A stretch of 64,000 bases of DNA from the NCBI GenBank assembly GCA_028532985.1, contig JANCIK010000008.1, positions 3,038,001-3,102,000 on the forward strand, read 5' to 3'. The position numbers and the translations under genes were made by a program. Every line of letters begins with the position of its first letter. The stretch's first letter is position 1. Positions 9,378 through 20,360 of the stretch are shown one piece after another. Below the pieces are notes generated by a model. It had not been told where the DNA came from. It was given only the letters and a program-made list of their open reading frames with translations, and ran no database searches. This DNA is from Stropharia rugosoannulata. Taxonomy: Eukaryota; Basidiomycota; Agaricomycetes; Agaricales; Strophariaceae.

Positions 9378-12300
9378 ATGTCTTCTTCATCAACACCTCA
9401 ATTCCCCAAACTGAACTCTGTCAACTATCCATCATGGTCTGCATCCATGAAGGCCTGGCTTCATTCTCAGGGTGTTTGGCGCATTGTTTCTGGTGAATCT
9501 ACTAAACCCAGACTGTCATCACTGCCTACTGCAGCTGAGGAGACTGTGCTTGAAGCATGGTTAACAAAATGAGACAAGGCAGCTGGTATCATCTTCCTGG
9601 CAGTGGAGAATGACCAAATGATACATCTTAACAATGAATCTGACAATCCAGTCAAGATGTGGTCTGCACTCACATCTATGCACCTCCAGAAGCGTCCTGG
9701 TACATGCTTCAATGCCTATGACAACCTGTTCTCCATCAGGAAGCAGGAAGACGAGACCTTGCAGTCCCTGATGAACAGAGTGGACACTGCCATTCCATCA
9801 CTAACTTGGATGAAGAACTCACCTGCATGACACTTATCCGTGCACGACCAGACGAGTACAGCGCATTTGCATCGTCTCTGTTGCTTCGAGACACTCTCAA
9901 CAAGACTGTGCTGCAGCAGGCCTTTGTGACAGAGGAAGCACAACGTCGACATCGTGCTGCTGAAGCATCTGCTGTTGCACTTGCACTTGCTGCGCGCCAG
10001 AAAGCGGTCTCTGACTCGCCTACTGGGCCATGCACGTTTTGCAGGTTAGACGGACACATGCAATCGACGTGCTTTTGATTTGAGCGTGCACAGAAGGATG
10101 CAAGGTCGTCTGCACAACAGAGCACATCGCAGAAGCAAGGGAAATCGAAGGGAAGAGGGAAGGGCAAGCAGAAGGCAAATGCTGCGAAGGAAGAAAGCGA
10201 ATCAACCGAAGAGTTTGCTGGTTCTGCAAGTGCTCGCTCCTCTAATGACTCTGGCATTGACACTGACTATGAATGGCTTGCAGACACAGGTGCTACTAGC
10301 CACATGACGCCTCATCGAGAATGGATGTATGATTACAAGCCTCACGTCGTTCCCATTCGTCTTGCAGACCATACTATCGTATACTCGGCCGGTATAGGGT
10401 CAGTTGTCATCCACCTGGTTATTAATGGGAAGGAAGCACCTTCTGTAGAGATATCTTGCGTTTTACATGTACCATTGCTTAAGAATAATCTACTTGCTTG
10501 TTTATACCTCACTAAACGCAAAGGCATGATTATGGAAGTTGATGACAGTACTATGCACTTCAAGCGAAACGGCAAGACTCTGTTCACTGCAACGATTACT
10601 GCATCTCACAGTGGTATCATGAATGCACTCACGGAGCCTGCTACACAGTCTGCAAATGCAATGTCGACTCTACTTCTGAATGCTGAGCTCTGGCATCGTC
10701 GTTGCACACATCACAGCCATGCACACATCAACAAGCTGCTCACCAAGGGTCTGGTCACTGGCATGCTCGTAACATCGAAAGAGCAGCCAGATCCGATTTG
10801 CGAACCATGCTTAGCTGGCAAGATAATGTCTGGCACATTTCCGAGCTCAACTCGCAAATCAACCAAACCGCTGGAATTGGTGCATTCTGACTTGCATGGT
10901 CTGCTCTCAGTGCCTATGCCTGAGGGACATCGCTACTGGATCACATTCATCGACGACTGCACTCACCTGCATGCTGTCATGTTCCTGAAGCGCAAGTCAG
11001 ATGCATTTGATGCATTCAAGGTGTACAAGGCATATGCAGAGAATCAGCTAAATGCAAAAATCAAGGCTATGCAGGATGACAAGGCTGGTGAATACATGTC
11101 AAACGAGTTTATACGGTTTATGGAGCAATGCGGCATTCACAGGCGCCACAGCACATGCAATCGGCCCCAGCAGAATGGTGTTGCTGAACGCGCCAACCGC
11201 ACTATTGCTGAGCACGTCACTGCAATGCTGGTAGAGGCAAAGCTCCCACTCTCGTTTTGGCGACTTGCAGTTATGGCTTACATTCACGTGTGGAATAGGC
11301 TCCCTACGTCGTCTCTGACTGACTCGGTGCCTTACACTGAGTGGCATGGCAAGAAACCCGATATGAGCCATCTCCGTGTTTTTGGTTGTGCTGCGTACGT
11401 CTTTGTGCAGAGAGACAAACGCAAGTCACTGCAACCACACGTTGAGAAGTGCATTTTTGTCGGTTATCCTACAGGCTACAAAGGCTGGCAGTTCTACAAT
11501 CCGTCCACTAAGAAGTATGTGATCTCTGAATGTGCTATCTTTGATGAACGCAGTTTTCCTGGTTTGAAGGTTACTTCACCAATCAACCTGTTCCCAAAGG
11601 GCATGCCTTCACACTTTTCAGATGTGCCAGATTCTGGGGGGGATTCAACTGCTGCCTATTTGCCTGACTTGGATACTGATGACTCGGATGCACCAACTGC
11701 ACCTCCTTCGGCGGGACCAGCACCATCTGACTCGTCGTCTGACGACGAACACGATGCACCTACTCCCAACTCGCAGAAACCAACAGCTAGTGCGAAATCG
11801 TCGAGTTCACCAAAGTGCTCAACTCAGCCCAATTCGCATTCTGTGAAATCGCATGTGCATTCCGGTCCAACTGCTGGTCCTAGCAAGTCGAGTCAAGTAC
11901 CATCGGATAGGGCGTCGAAAGACGAGTCTGACAGTACCACAGTCAAGTTGGAGTCATCGCATCGCATTCCGCAATCGACGAAAACACCAACATGCTCAAC
12001 TCGATGAGATCAGCATTCTGCTCCAAATGTGCCCAAACTGCCTTGTACTGTTGCACCTCCCATTCCTGTGGAACCCAAGGTTGTTGCTGAGCCTCTGAGA
12101 CGCACTACACGTGAATCTCGACCTCCTGGCGAATGGTGGAAAGTCAAACCTGCTGCTGTACCTCTACCGCTGTCTACACCGCCTTCTGAGACTGATGACC
12201 TCGATAACGACGAACTCGACAGTTACACTGTTGATGAAGGCTTGGAAGAGGTTCAGTTTGCTGGTGCTGCTACTGTGTCAGATCCCAAGAACTACAAGCA

Positions 12301-13840
12301 AGCACTCAAGGGCGACGACGCAGACAGATGGCGAGATGCAGCAAACGCAGAGTACAACACACTGTTGCAGAACAACACATGGGAGATCGTCGACTTGCCA
12401 CCTGGTGCAAAGGCAATTGGTTCTGGTTGGGTTTTCAAGGTCAAGCGTCATGCAGATGGCACTGTGGAGCGTTACAAGGCTCGTATCGTCGCAAAGGGCT
12501 ACAGTCAGCGTCCTGGAGTCGATTACACCGAAGTCTTTGCTCCCACGTTCCGTCCAGCAACCTTGCACATGATACTGGCTATTGCAGCTGCAGAGGACCT
12601 TGAGCTACACTCTGTGGACATTTCGTCTGCATTCACCAATGTTGACTTGGATGAGGACATCTACATGCTGCAGCCTGAGGGATTCCATGAAGGTGCACCA
12701 AACAAGGTCTGCAAGCTGCGCAAATCACTTTACGGTCTCAAGCAGTCAGCTAGGCAATGGAACACGAAGTTGCATTCAGTTCTCACTGACATGGGATTCA
12801 AGCGTGTGGAAGCAGACAGGTCAGTGTACATCTACTCAGATGGCACAGTTCGCATTTTTGTGCCCATCTACATTGACGACATCACGTTTGCATCCAAATC
12901 GACTTCATCCATTGACCGTGCTGTGAAGCAACTCAGTGAACGATTCAAATGCAGGGATCTTGGTGCGACGGAGTTTCTACTAGGTGTTGGCATAACCAGG
13001 GATCGCAGCAAACGCAAGATTTCGCTTCACCAACGCCAGTTCATTCTGGACATGCTTGAACGTTACAGTATGCAAGATGCAATTCCTGTCACCACTCCTA
13101 TGTCAGCTGGCACTGTCCTCACTTGTGCAATGGCACCTAGCAGTTCTGACAACATCGAGTTCATGCGAAACGTTCCCTACCTCAGTGCCATCGGTTCCCT
13201 TCAGTATCTCGCCACAATGACACGTCCTGACATCGCACACACTGTGTCTTACCTCGCACGCTTTAACAGCAATCCTGGACCGCAGCACTGGACAGCAGTC
13301 AAGCACTTGTTCAAGTATCTGAAAGGAACACTTGAGTACAAGTTGGTTTACTCTGGTTCGCTTGGTACAGATCTGTTCACAACTTACTGTGATGCTGCAC
13401 ATGGCGACTGCAAGGACACTGGGCGCTCTACTGGTGGATATGTCGTTCTCATGGCTGGTGGTGCAATTAGCTGGTCTAGCAAATTGCAGAGCATTGTCAC
13501 GCTCTCTACCACTGAAGCTGAGTTTGTTGCTGCTGTTGAGGCTGGCAAGGAGATCTCCTGGATGCGCAACATTCTGCGCGAGTTTGGCTTTACGATTCCG
13601 GTTCCCTCCACACTGCACATTGACAATCAGTCTGCTATCAGTGTATCGAAGAACCCAGAGCACCACGGACGCATGAAGCACCTTGACCTTCGCTTTTACT
13701 GGCTACGCGACGCTGTACAGAACAGGATCATCACACCTTCATTTATACCAACCACACAGCAGGTAGCTGACATTCTCACCAAACCGCTCTCAGCAGCGAA
13801 AGTAGATTACTGTCGCTCTCATATGGGAGTTCGTCCATAG
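9378..13840 (+). pseudogene. gag-pol: Copia-A gag-pol, copy A1 (broken)
   Basis: The ATG at 9378 starts Gag (MSSSSTPQF). Stops: TGA 9570-9572, TGA 10076-10078 and TGA 12005-12007, with the natural TAG at 13838-13840. A net 34-bp deletion near 9793 shifts the frame within gag; the equivalent bases are present in A2 at about 15270-15320. Domains in order are the Gag domain, CCHC knuckle (CTFCRLDGHMQSTC), protease DTG, integrase HHCC and DDE, RT with YIDD, and RNase H (YCDAAH, STTEAEF, HIDNQSA). The knuckle-to-protease segment has its own stop (CGA to TGA) not seen in A2-A4, whereas the A2-A4 stop at codon 201 is absent here. The RT/RNase H half appears identical to A2. Confidence 0.93.
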
Positions 13841-13872
13841 TGTACATACTGTAGTATAGAGACTGCTTTGGT

Positions 13873-13882
13873 CACGGGGGAG
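13873..13882 (+). other. Polypurine tract of A1
   Basis: CACGGGGGAG lies directly before the 3' LTR. It is the usual plus-strand priming site of LTR retrotransposons. The same tract precedes each downstream array LTR. Confidence 0.8.
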
Positions 13883-14084
13883 TGTTAGATTACATAGGCA
13901 ATCATCACCATCAGCAGTTAAGATTAGATAGTGCGGACTATAATTAGTTCGCTCCACATTTAGCTTAGTTCGCTTCTGGTAGTATATATAGCATGCACTA
14001 GTGTAGATGCCTCAAAATCTATTACCACTACCATCCCACCTGAGTTAGGGCGCTCTCTGTGCCTATAAGCGTCCGCTTTTAACA
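13883..14084 (+). repeat. Copia-A LTR 2, shared by A1 and A2
   Basis: 202 bp, TG...CA. It is preceded by the A1 polypurine tract and followed directly by the A2 primer binding site (14085-14099). It therefore serves as 3' LTR of one copy and 5' LTR of the next. Confidence 0.95.
13983..13990 (+). promoter_or_regulatory. TATA box of the Copia-A LTR
   Basis: TATATATA sits about 100 bp into the LTR, and the same motif occupies the same place in the other array LTRs. It probably sets the start of the genomic transcript some 25-35 bp downstream; the start itself cannot be seen. Confidence 0.6.
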
Positions 14085-14851
14085 GGTTATGAGCCCTGCG
14101 CTCTGAGCAGTCCCTACTCATTGCTACTCTCTCTTATTCTCACTCTGCTTTCACCTGGGTGGCTTGGTACTTAACCTAACACTCATTCGCGCTCGTTCGC
14201 CTCGTTGTTTCACGAGCAGGACCGCCACGTCACGACCGTCGTTCTGGTACCACTCTCGTTCCGCCAGCTCAATCGGTCCTCGCGCATTTCGCTCTTTTTC
14301 TTTACAGGTCATCTGCACTCTCTTGGTTTCACCAGAGACTGCTTCAGCTTTGGGCTTCCCAGAGCTGTCCGCTCTTTTGCGCTTTTAGGGCTTCCCTGAT
14401 CGTCGCCCCACTCCGTTCTTTCGAGGATCCTCTCTCCATACGTCCCCCTCGCTGCCTGCCGACTGCCACGTCACTACGCTCCGTCGTTCTTCCGCAATCG
14501 ACCGGTCTTCACCAGAGTGCTCAACTCCTCGAGTTAGGACCTCGAAATTTGTTCAGCTCACTGCGACCTCCCATCGACGTCGACTCCGTTGCAACTCAGC
14601 ATACCATCTCATTCATCATCGATACATCGAGCCCCTAAGTCTCATCTCGATCGGTTGCATCGTTGTCGAGCAATTCACACTTTAGTACCCAAGTGCTCAA
14701 CTCCTCGAGTTTGCAACTCCAATTTTGTCGTCGTTGCCACGCCTCGAGTTCGTCGTTGTTACCCCTATAACTTGGCAGTCCTAGGTTTCGCGTGTTCGAC
14801 TATCGGTCCACCCACTCTCACGTCGATCGCATCTCTCATCGTTCCGCAATC
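14085..14851 (+). other. PBS and leader of Copia-A copy A2
   Basis: The PBS GGTTATGAGCCCTG opens the leader. TGCTCAACTC boxes occur at 14518-14527 and 14694-14703. There is no long reading frame before the gag ATG at 14852. Confidence 0.75.
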
Positions 14852-17800
14852 ATGTCTTCTTCATCAACACCTCAATTCCCCAAACTGAACTCTGTCAACT
14901 ATCCATCATGGTCTGCATCCATGAAGGCCTGGCTTCATTCTCAGGGTGTTTGGCGCATTGTTTCTGGTGAATCTACTAAACCCAGACTGTCATCACTGCC
15001 TACTGCAGCTGAGGAGACTGTGCTTGAAGCATGGTTAACAAAATGAGACAAGGCAGCTGGTATCATCTTCCTGGCAGTGGAGAATGACCAAATGATACAT
15101 CTTAACAATGATTCTGACAATCCAGTCAAGATGTGGTCTGCACTCGCATCTGTGCACCTCCAGAAGTGTCCTGGTACATGCTTCAATGCCTACGACGACC
15201 TGTTCTCTATCAGGAAGCAGGAAGACGAGACCTTGCAGTCTTTGATGAACAGAGTGGACACTGCCATTCGCAGGATCCAGGATTTGCGACCTGACAAGTA
15301 CGACCTCACCAACTTGGATGAAGAACTCACCTGCATGACGCTTATCCGTGCACTACCAGATGAGTACAGCACATTTGCGTCGTCTCTGCTGCTTCGAGAC
15401 ACTCTCAACAAGACTGTGCTGCAGCAGGCCTTTGTGACAGAGGAAGCACAATGACGACATTGTGCTGCTGAAGCATCTGCTGTTGCACTTGCACTTGCTG
15501 CACGCCAGAAAGCGGTCTCTGACTCGCCTACTGGGCCATGCACGTTTTGCGGGTTAGACGGACACATGCAATCGACGTGCTTTCGATTTGAGCATGCACG
15601 GAAGGATGCAAGGTTGTCTGCACAACATGGCGCATCGCAGAAACAAGGGAAATCGAAGGGAAGAGGGAAGGGCAAGCAGAAGGCAAATGCTGCGAAGGAA
15701 GAAAGCGAATCAACTGAAGAGTTTGCTGGTTCTGCAAGTGCTCGCTCCTCTAATGACTCTGGCATTGACACTGACTATGAATGGCTTGCAGACACGGGCG
15801 CTACTAGCCACATGACGCCTCATCGACAATGGATGTACGATTACAAGCCTCACGTCGTTCCCATTCGTCTTGCAGACCATACTATGGTATACTCGGCTGG
15901 TATAGGGTCAGTTGTCATCCACCCGGTTATTAATGGGAAGGAAGCGCCTTCTGTAGAGATATCTCGCGTTTTACATGTACCATTGCTTAAGAATAATCTA
16001 CTTGCTTGTTTATACCTCACTAAACGCAAAGGCATGATTATGGAAGTTGATGACAGTACTATGCACTTCAAGCGAAACGGCAAGACTCTGTTCACTGCAA
16101 CGATTACTGCATCTCACAGTGGTATCCTGAATGCGCTCACGGAGCCTGCTACACAGTCTGCAAATGCAACGTCGACTCTACCACTGAATGCTGAGCTATG
16201 GCATCGTCGTTGCGGACATCACAGCCATGCACACATCAACAAGCTGCTCTCGAAGGATCTGGTCACTGGCATGCTCGTAACGTCGAAAGAGCAACCAGAT
16301 CCGATTTGCGAAGCATGCTTAGCTGGCAAGATGACGTCTGGCACATTTCCGAGCTCAACTCGCAAATCGACGCAACCACTTGAATTGGTGCATTCTGACT
16401 TGCACGGTCCGCTCTCAGTGCCTACGCCTGAGGGACATCGCTACTGGATCACATTCATCGACGACTGCACTCACCTGCATGCTGTCATGTTCCTGAAGCG
16501 CAAGTCAGATGCATTTGATGCATTCAAGGTGTACAAGGCATATGCAGAGAATCAGCTAAATGCAAAAATCAAGGCTATGCAGGATGACAAGGCTGGTGAA
16601 TACATGTCAAACGAGTTTATACGGTTTATGGAGCAATGCGGCATTCACAGGCGCCACAGCACATGCAATCGGCCCCAGCAGAATGGTGTTGCTGAACGCG
16701 CCAACCGCACTATTGCTGAGCACGTCACTGCAATGCTGGTAGAGGCAAAGCTCCCACTCTCGTTTTGGCGACTTGCAGTTATGGCTTACATTCACGTGTG
16801 GAATAGGCTCCCTACGTCGTCTCTGACTGACTCTGTGCCCTACACTGAATGGCATGGCAAGAAACCCGATATGAGCCATCTCCGTGTTTTTGGTTGTGCT
16901 GCGTACGTCTTTGTGCAGAGAGACAAACGCAAGTCACTGCAACCACACGTTGAGAAGTGCATTTTTGTCGGTTATCCTACAGGCTACAAAGGCTGGCAGT
17001 TCTACAATCCGTCCACTAAGAAGTATGTGATCTCTGAATGTGCTATCTTTGATGAACGCAGTTTTCCTGGTTTGAAGGTTACTTCACCAATCAACCTGTT
17101 CCCAAAGGGCATGCCTTCACACTTTTCAGATGTGCCAGATTCTGGGGGGGATTCAACTGCTGCCTATTTGCCTGACTTGGATACTGATGACTCGGATGCA
17201 CCAACTGCACCTCCTTCGGCGGGACCAGCACCATCTGACTCGTCGTCTGACGACGAACACGATGCACCTACTCCCAACTCGCAGAAACCAACAGCTAGTG
17301 CGAAATCGTCGAGTTCACCAAAGTGCTCAACTCAGCCCAATTCGCATTCTGTGAAATCGCATGTGCATTCCGGTCCAACTGCTGGTCCTAGCAAGTCGAG
17401 TCAAGTACCATCGGATAGGGCGTCGAAAGACGAGTCTGACAGTACCACAGTCAAGTTGGAGTCATCGCATCGCATTCCGCAATCGACGAAAACACCAACA
17501 TGCTCAACTCGATGAGATCAGCATTCTGCTCCAAATGTGCCCAAACTGCCTTGTACTGTTGCACCTCCCATTCCTGTGGAACCCAAGGTTGTTGCTGAGC
17601 CTCTGAGACGCACTACACGTGAATCTCGACCTCCTGGCGAATGGTGGAAAGTCAAACCTGCTGCTGTACCTCTACCGCTGTCTACACCGCCTTCTGAGAC
17701 TGATGACCTCGATAACGACGAACTCGACAGTTACACTGTTGATGAAGGCTTGGAAGAGGTTCAGTTTGCTGGTGCTGCTACTGTGTCAGATCCCAAGAAC

Positions 17801-19348
17801 TACAAGCAAGCACTCAAGGGCGACGACGCAGACAGATGGCGAGATGCAGCAAACGCAGAGTACAACACACTGTTGCAGAACAACACATGGGAGATCGTCG
17901 ACTTGCCACCTGGTGCAAAGGCAATTGGTTCTGGTTGGGTTTTCAAGGTCAAGCGTCATGCAGATGGCACTGTGGAGCGTTACAAGGCTCGTATCGTCGC
18001 AAAGGGCTACAGTCAGCGTCCTGGAGTCGATTACACCGAAGTCTTTGCTCCCACGTTCCGTCCAGCAACCTTGCACATGATACTGGCTATTGCAGCTGCA
18101 GAGGACCTTGAGCTACACTCTGTGGACATTTCGTCTGCATTCACCAATGTTGACTTGGATGAGGACATCTACATGCTGCAGCCTGAGGGATTCCATGAAG
18201 GTGCACCAAACAAGGTCTGCAAGCTGCGCAAATCACTTTACGGTCTCAAGCAGTCAGCTAGGCAATGGAACACGAAGTTGCATTCAGTTCTCACTGACAT
18301 GGGATTCAAGCGTGTGGAAGCAGACAGGTCAGTGTACATCTACTCAGATGGCACAGTTCGCATTTTTGTGCCCATCTACATTGACGACATCACGTTTGCA
18401 TCCAAATCGACTTCATCCATTGACCGTGCTGTGAAGCAACTCAGTGAACGATTCAAATGCAGGGATCTTGGTGCGACGGAGTTTCTACTAGGTGTTGGCA
18501 TAACCAGGGATCGCAGCAAACGCAAGATTTCGCTTCACCAACGCCAGTTCATTCTGGACATGCTTGAACGTTACAGTATGCAAGATGCAATTCCTGTCAC
18601 CACTCCTATGTCAGCTGGCACTGTCCTCACTTGTGCAATGGCACCTAGCAGTTCTGACAACATCGAGTTCATGCGAAACGTTCCCTACCTCAGTGCCATC
18701 GGTTCCCTTCAGTATCTCGCCACAATGACACGTCCTGACATCGCACACACTGTGTCTTACCTCGCACGCTTTAACAGCAATCCTGGACCGCAGCACTGGA
18801 CAGCAGTCAAGCACTTGTTCAAGTATCTGAAAGGAACACTTGAGTACAAGTTGGTTTACTCTGGTTCGCTTGGTACAGATCTGTTCACAACTTACTGTGA
18901 TGCTGCACATGGCGACTGCAAGGACACTGGGCGCTCTACTGGTGGATATGTCGTTCTCATGGCTGGTGGTGCAATTAGCTGGTCTAGCAAATTGCAGAGC
19001 ATTGTCACGCTCTCTACCACTGAAGCTGAGTTTGTTGCTGCTGTTGAGGCTGGCAAGGAGATCTCCTGGATGCGCAACATTCTGCGCGAGTTTGGCTTTA
19101 CGATTCCGGTTCCCTCCACACTGCACATTGACAATCAGTCTGCTATCAGTGTATCGAAGAACCCAGAGCACCACGGACGCATGAAGCACCTTGACCTTCG
19201 CTTTTACTGGCTACGCGACGCTGTACAGAACAGGATCATCACACCTTCATTTATACCAACCACACAGCAGGTAGCTGACATTCTCACCAAACCGCTCTCA
19301 GCAGCGAAAGTAGATTACTGTCGCTCTCATATGGGAGTTCGTCCATAG
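14852..19348 (+). pseudogene. gag-pol: Copia-A gag-pol, copy A2 (three in-frame TGA stops)
   Basis: A single frame of 1,499 codons runs from ATG 14852 to TAG 19348, interrupted only by TGA at codons 65 (15044-15046), 201 (15452-15454) and 888 (17513-17515). CCHC knuckle at codons 230-243; protease DTG at 314-316. The integrase has the HHCC finger, HSDLHG, QDDKAGEY and NGVAE triad motifs. RT has VDISSAFTN and YIDD; RNase H has YCDAAH, TTEAEF and HIDNQSA. The usual NGDL motif after the first RT aspartate reads NVDL. The 5' half matches A3/A4, while the integrase core from about 16660 carries A1-type bases, making this copy a hybrid. Confidence 0.95.
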
Positions 19349-19390
19349 TGTACATACTGTAGTATAGAGACTGCTTTGGTCACGGGGGAG

Positions 19391-19592
19391 TGTTAGATTA
19401 CATAGGCAATCATCACCATCAGCAGTTAAGATTAGATAGTGCGGACTATAATTAGTTCGCTCCACATTTAGCTTAGTTCGCTTCTGGTAGTATATATAGC
19501 ATGCACTAGTGTAGATGCCTCAAAATCTATTACCACTACCATCCCACCTGAGTTAGGGCGCTCTCTGTGCCTATAAGCGTCCGCTTTTAACA
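19391..19592 (+). repeat. Copia-A LTR 3, shared by A2 and A3
   Basis: 202 bp, apparently identical to LTR 2. It is flanked by polypurine tract CACGGGGGAG on the left and PBS GGTTATGAGCCCTG on the right. Confidence 0.95.
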
Positions 19593-20360
19593 GGTTATGA
19601 GCCCTGCGCTCTGAGCAGTCCCTACTCATTGCTACTCTCTCTTATTCTCACTCTGCTTTCACCTGGGTGGCTTGGTACTTAACCTAACACTCATTCGCGC
19701 TCGTTTCGCCTCGTTGTTTCACGAGCAGGACCGCCACGTCACGACCGTCGTTCTGGTACCACTCTCGTTCCGCCAGCTCAATCGGTCCTCGCGCATTTCG
19801 CTCTTTTTCTTTACAGGTCATCTGCACTCTCTTGGTTTCACCAGAGACTGCTTCAGCTTTGGGCTTCCCAGAGCTGTCCGCTCTTTTGCGCTTTTAGGGC
19901 TTCCCTGATCGTCGCCCCACTCCGTTCTTTCGAGGATCCTCTCTCCATACGTCCCCCTCGCTGCCTGCCGACTGCCACGTCACTACGCTCCGTCGTTCTT
20001 CCGCAATCGACCGGTCTTCACCAGAGTGCTCAACTCCTCGAGTTAGGACCTCGAAATTTGTTCAGCTCACTGCGACCTCCCATCGACGTCGACTCCGTTG
20101 CAACTCAGCATACCATCTCATTCATCATCGATACATCGAGCCCCTAAGTCTCATCTCGATCGGTTGCATCGTTGTCGAGCAATTCACACTTTAGTACCCA
20201 AGTGCTCAACTCCTCGAGTTTGCAACTCCAATTTTGTCGTCGTTGCCACGCCTCGAGTTCGTCGTTGTTACCCCTATAACTTGGCAGTCCTAGGTTTCGC
20301 GTGTTCGACTATCGGTCCACCCACTCTCACGTCGATCGCATCTCTCATCGTTCCGCAATC
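19593..20360 (+). other. PBS and leader of Copia-A copy A3
   Basis: Same layout as the A2 leader, with one extra T near 19705 (CGTTTCGCC versus CGTTCGCC). No gene. Confidence 0.75.

Noticed and set aside
13103..13681. 192-codon minus-strand frame repeated in every array copy
   Set aside because: It lies opposite the RT/RNase H coding strand. The open frame is a by-product of codon bias, and Cys- and Ser-rich translation is typical of an antisense shadow.
15044..17515. Programmed readthrough or UGA recoding to explain the three in-frame TGA codons of Copia-A
   Set aside because: The codons match CGA-to-TGA decay, Copia-B has sense codons at the linker position, and no conserved readthrough context or structure was seen. 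Ordinary pseudogenisation is simpler.
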